From Arthrospira sp. PCC 9108 (GTDB lineage Bacteria; Cyanobacteriota; Cyanobacteriia; Cyanobacteriales; Microcoleaceae), in the NCBI GenBank assembly GCA_016745315.1, contig CP066886.1, positions 2,387,501-2,451,500 on the forward strand: a stretch of 64,000 nucleotides of DNA. Direction: 5' to 3'. How positions within the stretch are numbered: the stretch's first letter is position 1; each line of letters begins with the position of its first letter. Under the pieces are notes generated by a model. The model worked only from the letters and a program-made list of their open reading frames with translations. It had not been told where the DNA came from and searched no databases. A program made the position numbers and the translations under genes. Shown here one piece after another: positions 48,211 to 58,535 of the stretch.

Positions 48211-48576
48211 ATGAATACAATTATGGTTGTAGAAGACAGTGTGACACAACGGGAGATGATCTCAAATCTCCTGAGAGAAAGTGGCTTAAAAGTCGCGGTA
48301 GCAAGCGACGGTGTAGAGGCACTAGAACAAGTTCAACAAATCTCTCCCGATCTAGTGGTGTTGGATATTGTAATGCCTCGCATGAATGGCTATGAACTGT
48401 GTCGCCGTCTCAAGTCTGATCCGAAAACTCAAAAAATTGCCATTGTGATGTGTTCTTCCAAGGGAGAGGAGTTCGATCGATATTGGGGCATGAAACAGGG
48501 GGCAGATGCTTATATCGCCAAACCATTTCAGCCGACTGAACTGGTAGGGACGGTTAAACAGCTATTAAGGGGGTAG
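48211..48576 (+). CDS. pilH: CheY-like response regulator PilH
   Basis: The 121-residue single receiver domain has MVVEDSVTQREMISNLL (acidic pocket), VVLDIVMPRMNGYEL with the phospho-acceptor Asp at about residue 53, the switch Ser in MCSSKG, and IAKPFQP with the conserved Lys. It is the second regulator in pil/hmp operons, acting with PilG on type IV pilus motility. It is 10 bp upstream of pilI, so both are probably cotranslated from one mRNA. Confidence 0.9.
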   Translation: MNTIMVVEDSVTQREMISNLLRESGLKVAVASDGVEALEQVQQISPDLVVLDIVMPRMNGYELCRRLKSDPKTQKIAIVMCSSKGEEFDRYWGMKQGADAYIAKPFQPTELVGTVKQLLRG

Positions 48577-48586
48577 GTGAGGGGTA

Positions 48587-49123
48587 ATGGTTGGAAGTCC
48601 CGATTTTCTCACGGGTCAAGGTGCAGACGGCTCCGAGTTTCAGGAGCTAGAAACCCCAGAGGGTGAGTTGCATCTGCGTTTTTTTGTGGCATCGGGTGCC
48701 GAATTTGCCTTGCCCGCTATGGGTATCAAAGAAGTCCTATCTCAATCAATTGACCGCATTACTCCCATTCCCAATGTATCATCCCTACTGTTGGGGACTC
48801 TCAACTTGAGGGGACGAGTGGTTTGGGTGGCTGATCTAGGACAGTTTTTGGGAGATACAATGCAATTAAACACCGATCGCACGGAAATTCCCGTAATTGC
48901 CGTAGAAGACCAAGATACTATGTTGGGTTTAGCAGTAGAGTCGATAAACAATCTGACGGCTATGGACTGGCTACCCATAGAAAAAATGAGAACGCCAGTT
49001 CAGGTTCCCGATAGCATGGCTCCCTATATAAAAGGGGAGTGGGTTCTGGAGGATTCACCAGATAAACCTTTGCGCCTGTTAGACCAAATTGCCGTTTTGC
49101 GATCGGCTCGGTGGGCAGTATAA
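48587..49123 (+). CDS. pilI: CheW-like adaptor PilI
   Basis: The 178-residue protein is a single CheW domain: LHLRFFVASGAEFALPAMGIKEVL, ITPIPNVSSLLLGTLNLRGRVVWVADLG and MLGLAVESINNLTAMDWL. CheW proteins connect the MCP-type receptor to the CheA-type kinase. It lies between pilH and pilJ, 222 bp before pilJ. Confidence 0.9.
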   Translation: MVGSPDFLTGQGADGSEFQELETPEGELHLRFFVASGAEFALPAMGIKEVLSQSIDRITPIPNVSSLLLGTLNLRGRVVWVADLGQFLGDTMQLNTDRTEIPVIAVEDQDTMLGLAVESINNLTAMDWLPIEKMRTPVQVPDSMAPYIKGEWVLEDSPDKPLRLLDQIAVLRSARWAV

Positions 49124-49345
49124 ATAAGCTATATAAAGGCACTAGAACCCAGAGCCCATATCTGAATAAGTCCAAGATAACTACTTTTTTCCCAGGATGA
49201 TTACAATTGAGGAGGTTGTGATCATCATATTGCCTTCATTTACCCGAGAAGCAGTAATCAAGATACTAACTAAGCTAATACAGTTGTTTGAAGTTTTAAA
49301 TGTAATTTTTGCGGTAACTTTATAGAGTCGTAAGGGGAATGGCCA

Positions 49346-52300
49346 ATGACAGCAAGTGCAGAATATCTGCAGGAGTACCAAAAAACTGAGGCAGCCTACA
49401 CAGATGGAAAATTGGACGAGGCGGCTACTTTAGTCTATAAATTAGTGGAAGACTACCCGGAAGACCCATTCGCTCGCCTCCTGTGTGGTCACATTTACTA
49501 CGGTTTACAACAATACGATGTGGCACGGGAACAATATGAGGTGGTCCTCGGCCTTACGGATGACCCGGAATTGGTACAACAGGCGGAAGACTACTTGACA
49601 GAAGCTAGTCAATTCTGCGAGGACTCGGAGACCGGTTCGTCTTTGGGAGATATTAGCTTGGATGATGAGTTTGATGATGCTCAAGAAACTATCCTAGAGG
49701 ATTTGAGCTCGGTAGGTGATGATGCTAATGGTTCCCTCGATCTTGATTTGGAAGAAGAACTAGATCTAAATGCGATCGATGAACAATTAGATGAGTTGGA
49801 AGAATTAACGGCAGCATCCCAACAACTAGGGAAATATCCCCAAAAACCCTCGGCAACTATAGAAACCCTGGATGATGCTCTGGATTTGTATGATGACGAA
49901 GATATGGGCATGGAAGAAATAGATATATCGTCAGCCTTGGATGATTTAGATGAACTAAGTAACCTCGAATTTGAGGAAGGAACAGAGGAAAACTTAGAGG
50001 CGATCGACGATGTTCTGGGTGATTTTGATATATCTGCAGATGAACTAGAGCCGGAAAACTTGAATGGTAAAGCCAGTGTAGGGGGTGAAGAACTAAATGA
50101 CTCTCTAGAAGATGAATTTGCCTTAGAAGAAGATAACTTTAATCCCCTAGAATTAGAAGCTAATCCCCTGGTAGATGATTCCAACTTCGACCTAGATGAT
50201 GAGGTAGACCCGGACCTAACCAACCCGTTAAATAACCCCTTTGCTCAGGGGCAAGAAACTGACGAGGAAGAAGAAGACCCTGACTTGAATTTTGACCTAG
50301 AAACATCAGATCCCTTTGTGATGGACGAAGAGGATGAACTGGTGTTGACGGAAGGATTAGATCCAGAAGACCCCATGAGTGGCTCCCTTGAACAACTACC
50401 AGAAGAACTGTTTGAGGAAGATTTAATCGATGCTCCCCATAAAGACTCCCCCGCGACAAATACCCCTGGGGTGACTCAAGAACATCAAGACAGTTGGGAT
50501 GATTTGGGTGACGATTTCAGCCTGACAGATCTACCTTTAACTGATGAGCCGATAACTAATGAAACGATAGTTGATCATGTTGCCCTTGAAATTAAACCGC
50601 CGGATTTGGGCGATGTGCAGGATGAACTGGATATCGGAGAACTGGAACTAGAGGAGGATGATATTTTTTCTCCCCTAGAAGATATGGCTGATGCTAGGCA
50701 TCAAACTGTGGCAGAAACTAACGGTAATGGTAACGGAAAAGGATTGGTGAAACCTGATCAGATCAGCCTGAATAAGACCCCAAATAATAATTTAGATGAG
50801 GAAGAAGAAAATTTCTCTGATTTAAATCTGGATGAGTTTGACCAGGTTGATGATTCAGTATCTGATGAGTTTGAACTGGATGATATCCCGGATACGTTTG
50901 ACCTCGATAGCCTGGAAGAGTCAACTGTAAGCAATGGGACGGCTAATGGTGCGATCGCCCACAACAAGACAAATCAAACCTCTGGTTCTCAAGTCAACGA
51001 ATTTTTAGAGGATTTTGAAGAGTTTGATGATGTAGAGGGTTTTGGGATTCCAGATGCGGCGGGATATGCTTTTATGCCCGATAGCGCTGACTTGGATGAT
51101 GATGACCTCGATAGTAATTTCCTGGGAAGGTCTAGCAGTATCCCAGATAACGATAGCTCGGCGATCTACGAGGATGATGTGTTCAATACTCCCACAGAAA
51201 GGGAGGCGATCACGGCATTTTCTAACCTATCAGAAGACTCGGTTGATACTAATATTTCGGTAGAACAGGGCTCATTTGCCTTCCTGGAAAATAAGCCGCT
51301 CAGATCTAAGTCTTTTTATATAGCATTGGGGAGTGGGTTAGTAACTTTGATTGCTGTGGCTGTGGCTACTAATATTGCTACTAAGGTTGCTGCTAGTAGT
51401 TATCAAGGGGAAGTGGTTAACTATCTACGCCGCTCAGGTTGGTTGATGACTATTGTGGCTGGGGCTAGTAGTTTTGGGACGGCTTTTGCTATGGGCCGTA
51501 TTACCAGCCAACAGCTAGAGAAGGCGACTGGCGACCTGCAAAAACAGTTTGATGCGATCGCACGAGGAAACCTTAATGCCCGTGTGAATGTCTACGCGGA
51601 AGATGAACTGGGGCAAATGTGCGCTAAATTTAACTACATGGCTCAGTTCATTGAAAGCACCACCAGGGAAGCTCAACGGAAGGCGGAAGAACAGGAGGAG
51701 GCTAAGGAAAACCTCCAGCGCCAAGTGATTAGACTCCTAGATGATGTGGAAGGGGCGGCGCGAGGAGATTTGACTGTGAGCGCTGAGGTGACTGCAGACG
51801 TGCTGGGGGCGGTAGCAGACTCGTTTAACCTGACAATTCAGAACCTGCGGGAAATTGTGGTTCAGGTGAAACAAGCGGCTCGTCAGGTGAGTCGTGGAGC
51901 GACGGATAGTGCGAGTTTTGCCAAAGATGTGGCTGGGGATGCTTTGCGACAAGCGGAGGAATTGGCCGCGACTCTTAATTCGGTGCAACTGCTGACTGAT
52001 GCTATTCAACGGGTAGCAGATAGCGCCAAGGAAGCTGAGGAAGTAGCCAGGACGGCGGCGGCTGTAGCAACTAAGGGTGGTGAAGCGGTAGAAATGACTG
52101 TGGCTGGTATCTTGAAAATTAGGGAAACAGTGGCAGAAACGACGCGAGATGTTAAGCGTTTGGCTGAATCTTCTCAGGAAATCTCGAAAATTGTCGCAAT
52201 CATTTCTAATATTGCTTCGCGGACTAACTTACTGGCTTTGAATGCTAGTATTGAGGCGGCTAGGGCGGGAGAAGCAGGCCGTGGTTTTGCTATTGTGGCT

Positions 52301-52711
52301 GATGAGGTGCGACAACTGGCGGATAAGTCGGCTAAGTCCCTCAAGGAAATTGAACAAATTGTAATGCAGATCCAAAGCCAAACCAGTTCTGTAATGATGG
52401 CAATGGAGGAAGGAAACCAGCAAGTAATTGAGGGGACCCGTCTGGCGGAACAAGCGAAGCGATCGCTTGATGATATCATCCAAGTAACCAATCGTATTGA
52501 TGTTTTGGTGCGATCAATTACGGCTGATACGGTTGAGCAAAACGAAACAGCTAGGGCGGTGGCTGAAGTAATGCAGGCGGTAGAACTAAGCGCCCAAGAT
52601 ACATCCCAAGAAGCCCAAAGGGTCGCCAGCGCCCTCAGTAACCTGGTAGGAGTAGCACGAGATCTGCTAACTTCGGTGGAAAGGTTCCGAGTAGATCCTT
52701 CGGAACGTTAA
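49346..52711 (+). CDS. pilJ: Methyl-accepting chemotaxis protein PilJ with long acidic region
   Basis: The 1121-residue receptor starts with TPR-like helices (residues 1-90: AEYLQEYQKTEAAYTDGK, ARLLCGHIYYGLQQYDVAREQYEV), then has an acidic, Asp/Glu-rich low-complexity stretch of about 500 residues (100-640), two membrane segments (about 655-680 and 697-720), a HAMP domain (about 720-775) and a cytoplasmic signalling domain with the hairpin SNIASRTNLLALNASIEAARAG at about 954-975. No GAF photosensor is present, so it is closer to PilJ/HmpD than to PixJ. It should pass signals to PilL through PilI. The acidic insertion is unusually long. Confidence 0.9.
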   Translation: MTASAEYLQEYQKTEAAYTDGKLDEAATLVYKLVEDYPEDPFARLLCGHIYYGLQQYDVAREQYEVVLGLTDDPELVQQAEDYLTEASQFCEDSETGSSLGDISLDDEFDDAQETILEDLSSVGDDANGSLDLDLEEELDLNAIDEQLDELEELTAASQQLGKYPQKPSATIETLDDALDLYDDEDMGMEEIDISSALDDLDELSNLEFEEGTEENLEAIDDVLGDFDISADELEPENLNGKASVGGEELNDSLEDEFALEEDNFNPLELEANPLVDDSNFDLDDEVDPDLTNPLNNPFAQGQETDEEEEDPDLNFDLETSDPFVMDEEDELVLTEGLDPEDPMSGSLEQLPEELFEEDLIDAPHKDSPATNTPGVTQEHQDSWDDLGDDFSLTDLPLTDEPITNETIVDHVALEIKPPDLGDVQDELDIGELELEEDDIFSPLEDMADARHQTVAETNGNGNGKGLVKPDQISLNKTPNNNLDEEEENFSDLNLDEFDQVDDSVSDEFELDDIPDTFDLDSLEESTVSNGTANGAIAHNKTNQTSGSQVNEFLEDFEEFDDVEGFGIPDAAGYAFMPDSADLDDDDLDSNFLGRSSSIPDNDSSAIYEDDVFNTPTEREAITAFSNLSEDSVDTNISVEQGSFAFLENKPLRSKSFYIALGSGLVTLIAVAVATNIATKVAASSYQGEVVNYLRRSGWLMTIVAGASSFGTAFAMGRITSQQLEKATGDLQKQFDAIARGNLNARVNVYAEDELGQMCAKFNYMAQFIESTTREAQRKAEEQEEAKENLQRQVIRLLDDVEGAARGDLTVSAEVTADVLGAVADSFNLTIQNLREIVVQVKQAARQVSRGATDSASFAKDVAGDALRQAEELAATLNSVQLLTDAIQRVADSAKEAEEVARTAAAVATKGGEAVEMTVAGILKIRETVAETTRDVKRLAESSQEISKIVAIISNIASRTNLLALNASIEAARAGEAGRGFAIVADEVRQLADKSAKSLKEIEQIVMQIQSQTSSVMMAMEEGNQQVIEGTRLAEQAKRSLDDIIQVTNRIDVLVRSITADTVEQNETARAVAEVMQAVELSAQDTSQEAQRVASALSNLVGVARDLLTSVERFRVDPSER

Positions 52712-52825
52712 TAGCCAAAGTTCCTAGTCAAAGATTAATGAACCCTCGTAAAATGTGATTTTCTGAGTAAGTGTCTGAGTTTTAAAAAAATAATATTGTC
52801 CATTTATTTATACTATTAAAAAGCC

Positions 52826-55800
52826 ATGGAACCAGAACAACAACAACGGATAATGGGTTACTTTATTGAGGAGGCGAGAGACCACCTCAATACCATAGAA
52901 CAGGGCTTGCTGAATCTGCAAAGTACCATTGAAGACCGAGAACTATTATATGAGGTGTATCGGGCGGCTCACTCGGTGAAAGGGGGAGCAGCTATGCTCG
53001 GTCTTCATAGTATCCAAAAAAGTGCCCATCGCCTGGAAGATAACTTTAAAGCGTTGGAAAAAATAACGGAACAATCTCATATTGAGGTTGATCAACAACT
53101 AGAATCGCTATTTTTACGAGTATTTGATACCCTGCAAGCTTTAATAGATAATCTGTCGGGTCCCTATGGACTGACAGAGGAAACTTCCCAAAGCCTGTTA
53201 ACGGAAGTTGAGCCGGTTTTTGAAGCACTAAACTATAATTTAAAAAACCTATCGGAACTAAATGGTGTAGTGGCGGAAGGTGCTACTAGCGTCCCGAAAA
53301 CAGCCCCGGCTCAGGCTCCTGTGGCGGTGAAGGTTGCTCCGAAAGTGACAGTTAAGGCGATCAATAGTGCGGAAGAACTTTTCTTTTGTGGTGATGTAAC
53401 TTCACGGTTGCGGGAAATGCTGGATTTGTTTAAAAAGTCGGATAATACCGCCAATAGAAACCGCTTAATTGAAATTTGTCGGGAATTGGCTAGGGGTGGA
53501 GAAACTTTTGATAAAATGCACTGGGTGCAATTTTTAGACACTGTAGAAAAGGCGATCGCTTATGGGGCAAATAGCTATAAAACTCTGGCTCCTGTGGTGA
53601 TTACTGGCATGAAACAGGCTCAGTATTTAGTGCTAAGTAATAGAGAAAGTGAAATAGTTGTAGATTCGGAGTTATCAAAATTACTGCCTCCTGTAGATAA
53701 TGGGAATGGGAATGGTAAGGGAATTTTAACGGCTGATGATGAATTTTGGTCGGAATTAGATTTAACTACGAACTCGGAAGTAGAAGAAACTGATGAGATT
53801 GATTTGGAACCGGAGAAGACATCAGAATCAATACTAGATGATTTCCCATTGGTTGATTCTGTGGAGATGGAAAAAGAACACAGCGGCCACCCCCCAGGGC
53901 CGCAAATGCAACCGGAAGAGTTGAAAAGTTTGGCGGATCTGTTTGAGGTGGTTGATCGTCATGGGGGCGGTATTGAAGATGCTTGGGAAGAGGAAAGGCT
54001 GCTCGAAGAAGCTGATAAACTTTCCGACTTGAACAGTGATACAGAAGATTTTGACAGCTTTTTTAGCAATGAACCGCCGTCTAATGAAAGCAACTTTAAG
54101 CCGGTTTCTGATGATGATGACGATTTAACTAGCCTCCTGTTAGAAGAACTAGAATCAAGCGATCGACCGACCCCAGAAAATTCTCCAGCCGATTCTAAAC
54201 CTGTCAAGAAAAGTAGTAATGATGACCCGGATAATTTTATCCAACAGTTGTTGGAACTTGATGATGAGGAACAGGAAACAACTGTCGCGCCTGAAAGTTC
54301 AACAGGGATTGGTCAATCATTAGATACCCCGGATCCTTGGGAGAGTGATAATCAAGATGGGGGGACTGATGAGGATCTTGATTGGTTTGAGGTGTTAGCC
54401 CGTGAGGATAACAACAATGGCAAATTAACCTCTAGTGTAGACACTATTGCTGAGGACAAACAGGTTCAAACGCCACCTGAGTCGAAGTGGGATGATAGAA
54501 CTGCAGATTTGTTTGATTTTGATGATTTGTTTGGTAGTAGCGACACGGAGGAAACCGTAGAGTGCGTTAGCTTGGGTAGCAAAAAAAACACTGGGAAAAC
54601 CGACCAACTGGGTAACGCACCGAAAACTGAAAGCACACCATTACCAGCCCCGTCGCAGACAACTGACAACATAACCACGACTCCAGATGTGGGGTTAGAT
54701 AGTGATTGGGAAGATGATTTGAGTCTCCTGGATGATTTGCTAGGGTCTACGGATGATCAAAATACGACTGATGATGATAATGCTGATGATGGGGTGCTAT
54801 CTGATCTCGATCGCCTTTTGGGTGAAACAGCACCGAGCCGGGCGCAATCGAGTACCTGGGAAGAACAGAGGGATCGCTACTGTGAGGATGATGAGTTCAA
54901 GGAGTTGGCTGAACTGCTGGAAGAACCCATAGCCGCCCAATATAGCCCGTCTTATCAAAAATCTCAAACTACTAAGTTTGATCCGATCGCTAAAGTTCCG
55001 GTGAAAGAATTGGATAATCTCAGTAACCTGATTGGGGAACTGGTGGTTAACCGCAATAGCCTGGAACAAGACCAAGAAAGGATGCGACAGTTTTTAGATA
55101 ACCTGCTGGATCAGGTGTCGCTGCTAAGTGATGTGGGTCAGCGGATGCAGGATTTCTATGAGCGATCACTGCTGGAAATTTCCCTATTGTCTAATCGGCA
55201 AAAATCAGCTTCTTTCCACGGAAGTTATCATGGCGGTGGTGATGAACACCCGACTAGATCAGATCCTAACACTTTTGACTCCACAGAACTCGATCGCTTT
55301 ACCCCCTTCCACACACTCTCTCAAGAAATTATTGAGTTGGTGGTGCGGGTGCGAGAGTCGGCCGCTGATATTGAATTCTTGGTGGAAGAAGCAGATCAGG
55401 TGAGTCGCCAACTGCGCCAAGTAACTAATCAGTTACAGGAAGGCTTGAATAAAGCGAGAATGGAACAGTTCGCCGGGGCAACCGATGGCCTGAAACGTCC
55501 GGTGCGGGATCTGTCGATTAAGTGTGGTAAACAGGCGGAATTGGTGGTGGAAGGTCGAGATACCCTCATAGATAAAATGCTTTTGGGTAAATTGCGCGAC
55601 CCTCTCACTCACTTGGTAAATAATGCGATCGCTCACGGTATCGAATCCCCAGAAGTCCGTAAGGCGGCGGGTAAGTCGCCCACGGGTCAGATTACCATTA
55701 AGGTTTTCCACCAAGGCAACCAAACGGTGTTATCGGTTTCTGATGATGGGGCGGGAATTAATGTGAATCGGGTTAAGGAAAAAGCTATACAGAAGGGTTT

Positions 55801-56977
55801 ATTGACCCTGGAATCCGCTTCAAATCTGCCAGACCATGATACATACAATTTGCTTTTCCTGCCGGGTTTTACTACCCAGGATCAGGCGGGTGATATTGCA
55901 GGTAGAGGGGTTGGTATGGATGTGGTGCGGACGAATTTGGCGGAAATTCGAGGCAATATTACTACCGATTCGGTATTGGGAGAGGGAACTACCTTTACGA
56001 TCCGCCTCCCACTCAATATGAGTATCTCCCGGGCGCTTTGTTGTATTAGCGATCGGGCTCGGATTGCTTTCCCTATGGATGGGGTGGAGGATATGATCGA
56101 TGTGCCTCGTGAGCAAATTAAAACAGGATCAGACGGTAAACAGACCCTAGAATGGCGGGGTTCGGTGCTGCCTTTCCGCCACCTGCGGGAATTACTTACC
56201 TATAAACGCCATTTGGGTCGCGGCGGTGTTTATGGTGCGAATATCGAAGAGGATATGATTTCTGTGATTGTACTACGGGCGGCGCTTAATTATCTGGCTG
56301 TTCAAGTTGATCAGGTTTTGGTAGAACAGGAAATCGTAATTAAACAGCTTGAAGGTCCGGTACCTAAACCTATTGGTATCGCCGGGGCGACTGTTTTGGG
56401 GGATGGTCAAATTGTGGCGATCGCCGATGTTTTAGAATTAATTGACCTGGCTACTGATCGGGTACGCCGAACTGATAATACCATGATAGGGGATGATAAT
56501 CTCCCCAGTGAACCCATAGATGCTCCCGCCTCTAAAACTGAGCCGACTGTGCTGATTGTTGATGATTCGATTACAGTGCGATCGTTGTTGTCTATGACCT
56601 TTGAAAAATCCGGCTATCGGGTTGAAGAAGCCCGCGACGGTAAGGAAGCCTGGGAAAAACTTAAATCTGGCTTACCCTGTGATATCGTCTTCTGCGATAT
56701 TGAAATGCCCCGTATGGACGGCTTGGAACTTCTCTCGCGAATGCAGAAAGACCCACAACTCGAAGGTCTACCTATTGCTATGTTAACTTCTAGGGGCGCT
56801 GACAGACACCGCCAGATGGCTTATCAATTAGGCGCGAGAGGCTATTTTACTAAGCCTTACCTAGAAGAACAATTACTCGAAGCGGCGGGGCGAATGTTAC
56901 GCGGTGAAATTGTCGGGAAACCAGCAGGCGCTAAAGTGAAGCTGGGGGCGGGCGATCAGACTCGAGCTGTGTGCTAG
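52826..56977 (+). CDS. pilL: CheA-like hybrid histidine kinase PilL
   Basis: The 1383-residue kinase has an N-terminal Hpt domain with His49 in YRAAHSVKGGAAML, a second Hpt-like region without an obvious His, and an acidic linker (about 285-710). These are followed by a dimerisation domain (about 720), an ATPase domain with N box LTHLVNNAIAHGIESPEVR (about 929), G1 SDDGAGIN and G2 GRGVGMDVV, then a CheW-like domain (about 1066-1205) and a C-terminal receiver with Asp in VFCDIEMPRMDG (about 1293). It starts 114 bp after pilJ. It is the central kinase of the pil/hmp system for pilus-driven motility or hormogonium development. It is intact despite broken pilG. Confidence 0.93.
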   Translation: MEPEQQQRIMGYFIEEARDHLNTIEQGLLNLQSTIEDRELLYEVYRAAHSVKGGAAMLGLHSIQKSAHRLEDNFKALEKITEQSHIEVDQQLESLFLRVFDTLQALIDNLSGPYGLTEETSQSLLTEVEPVFEALNYNLKNLSELNGVVAEGATSVPKTAPAQAPVAVKVAPKVTVKAINSAEELFFCGDVTSRLREMLDLFKKSDNTANRNRLIEICRELARGGETFDKMHWVQFLDTVEKAIAYGANSYKTLAPVVITGMKQAQYLVLSNRESEIVVDSELSKLLPPVDNGNGNGKGILTADDEFWSELDLTTNSEVEETDEIDLEPEKTSESILDDFPLVDSVEMEKEHSGHPPGPQMQPEELKSLADLFEVVDRHGGGIEDAWEEERLLEEADKLSDLNSDTEDFDSFFSNEPPSNESNFKPVSDDDDDLTSLLLEELESSDRPTPENSPADSKPVKKSSNDDPDNFIQQLLELDDEEQETTVAPESSTGIGQSLDTPDPWESDNQDGGTDEDLDWFEVLAREDNNNGKLTSSVDTIAEDKQVQTPPESKWDDRTADLFDFDDLFGSSDTEETVECVSLGSKKNTGKTDQLGNAPKTESTPLPAPSQTTDNITTTPDVGLDSDWEDDLSLLDDLLGSTDDQNTTDDDNADDGVLSDLDRLLGETAPSRAQSSTWEEQRDRYCEDDEFKELAELLEEPIAAQYSPSYQKSQTTKFDPIAKVPVKELDNLSNLIGELVVNRNSLEQDQERMRQFLDNLLDQVSLLSDVGQRMQDFYERSLLEISLLSNRQKSASFHGSYHGGGDEHPTRSDPNTFDSTELDRFTPFHTLSQEIIELVVRVRESAADIEFLVEEADQVSRQLRQVTNQLQEGLNKARMEQFAGATDGLKRPVRDLSIKCGKQAELVVEGRDTLIDKMLLGKLRDPLTHLVNNAIAHGIESPEVRKAAGKSPTGQITIKVFHQGNQTVLSVSDDGAGINVNRVKEKAIQKGLLTLESASNLPDHDTYNLLFLPGFTTQDQAGDIAGRGVGMDVVRTNLAEIRGNITTDSVLGEGTTFTIRLPLNMSISRALCCISDRARIAFPMDGVEDMIDVPREQIKTGSDGKQTLEWRGSVLPFRHLRELLTYKRHLGRGGVYGANIEEDMISVIVLRAALNYLAVQVDQVLVEQEIVIKQLEGPVPKPIGIAGATVLGDGQIVAIADVLELIDLATDRVRRTDNTMIGDDNLPSEPIDAPASKTEPTVLIVDDSITVRSLLSMTFEKSGYRVEEARDGKEAWEKLKSGLPCDIVFCDIEMPRMDGLELLSRMQKDPQLEGLPIAMLTSRGADRHRQMAYQLGARGYFTKPYLEEQLLEAAGRMLRGEIVGKPAGAKVKLGAGDQTRAVC

Positions 56978-57150
56978 TCGTGCTGGTGTTTGGGTCCTAT
57001 GGTCTGTGTGCGAGTGGTGCTGGTGTTTCCGATAGCGGATCTTGCACCCGCCCCTACAAGCACCCGCCCCTACCAGTCTTGTAGCCGTACCGTGCAAAGG
57101 GCAGAGCTGTGTGCGAGTGGTGCTGGTGTTTGGGTCCTATGGGGCGGGTG
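56978..57150. other. Gene-free region leading into the tandem arrays
   Basis: It contains diverged pieces of the following repeat (TGTGTGCGAGTGGTGCTGGTGTT twice in part) and AACCCGCCC-like CACCCGCCCCTAC motifs. No gene is visible. Confidence 0.6.
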
Positions 57151-58019
57151 TATATAGTTGGCTGGAATTAATAATTAATAATTAATAATTAATAATTGGT
57201 GTATGGGGTTGGCTGGTTTTTCCTCTGTTCGCTGGGTCTCTGGGCGTTTCGCTGCCAAGGCATGGTCTGTGTGCGAGTGGTGCTGGTGTTTCCGATGGCT
57301 GATCGCGCACCCTGGGGGCGAGTGTATATAGTTGGCTGGAATTAATAATTAATAATTAATAATTAATAATTGGTGTATGGGGTTGGCTGGTTTTTCCTCT
57401 GTTCGCTGGGTCTCTGGGCGTTTCGCTGCCAAGGCATGGTCTGTGTGCGAGTGGTGCTGGTGTTTCCGATGGCTGATCGCGCACCCTGGGGGCGAGTGTA
57501 TATAGTTGGCTGGAATTAATAATTAATAATTAATAATTAATAATTGGTGTATGGGGTTGGCTGGTTTTTCCTCTGTTCGCTGGGTCTCTGGGCGTTTCGC
57601 TGCCAAGGCATGGTCTGTGTGCGAGTGGTGCTGGTGTTTCCGATGGCTGATCGCGCACCCTGGGGGCGAGTGTATATAGTTGGCTGGAATTAATAATTAA
57701 TAATTAATAATTAATAATTGGTGTATGGGGTTGGCTGGTTTTTCCTCTGTTCGCTGGGTCTCTGGGCGTTTCGCTGCCAAGGCATGGTCTGTGTGCGAGT
57801 GGTGCTGGTGTTTCCGATGGCTGATCGCGCACCCTGGGGGCGAGTGTATATAGTTGGCTGGAATTAATAATTAATAATTAATAATTAATAATTGGTGTAT
57901 GGGGTTGGCTGGTTTTTCCTCTGTTCGCTGGGTCTCTGGGCGTTTCGCTGCCAAGGCATGGTCTGTGTGCGAGTGGTGCTGGTGTTTCCGATGGCTGATC
58001 GCGCACCCGCGGGCGGGTG
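57151..58019. repeat. Tandem array: about 5 copies of a 174-bp repeat
   Basis: Periodic TATATAGTTGGCTGGAATTA starts at 57151, 57325, 57499, 57673 and 57847, spaced by 174 bp. A unit contains four TTAATAA direct repeats, GGTGTATGGGGTTGGCTGG, CGCTGGGTCTCTGGGCG and TGATCGCGCACC. The copies are nearly identical, so amplification is recent or homogenised. No promoter or ORF that is specific to the array was seen. Confidence 0.95.
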
Positions 58020-58535
58020 TATATAGTTGGCTGGTTTTTCCCGTGGCTGATCGCGCACCCGCGGGCGGGTGTATATAGTTGGCTGGTTTTTCCCGTGGCT
58101 GATCGCGCACCCGCGGGCGGGTGTATATAGTTGGCTGGTTTTTCCCGTGGCTGATCGCGCACCCGCGGGCGGGTGTATATAGTTGGCTGGTTTTTCCCGT
58201 GGCTGATCGCGCACCCGCGGGCGGGTGTATATAGTTGGCTGGTTTTTCCCGTGGCTGATCGCGCACCCGCGGGCGGGTGTATATAGTTGGCTGGTTTTTC
58301 CCGTGGCTGATCGCGCACCCGCGGGCGGGTGTATATAGTTGGCTGGTTTTTCCCGTGGCTGATCGCGCACCCGCGGGCGGGTGTATATAGTTGGCTGGTT
58401 TTTCCCGTGGCTGATCGCGCACCCGCGGGCGGGTGTATATAGTTGGCTGGTTTTTCCCGTGGCTGATCGCGCACCCGCGGGCGGGTGTATATAGTTGGCT
58501 GGTTTTTCCCGTGGCTGATCGCGCACCCGCCCCTA
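58020..58535. repeat. Tandem array: about 10 copies of a 52-bp repeat
   Basis: Units of 52 bp run GTGTATATAGTTGGCTGG, then TTTTTCCCGTGGCTGATC and GCGCACCCGCGGGCGG; the first part matches the 174-bp unit and the array follows it directly. Because 52 is not a multiple of three, each minus-strand frame cycles through all phases, and all three frames stay open for about 500-700 bp. These overlapping frames have no start or codon bias that would support a gene. Confidence 0.95.

Noticed and set aside
49681..50223. Ser-rich minus-strand frame antisense to pilJ
   Set aside because: It is the reverse of an Asp/Glu-rich coding region, which reads as a Ser-rich sequence without stops.
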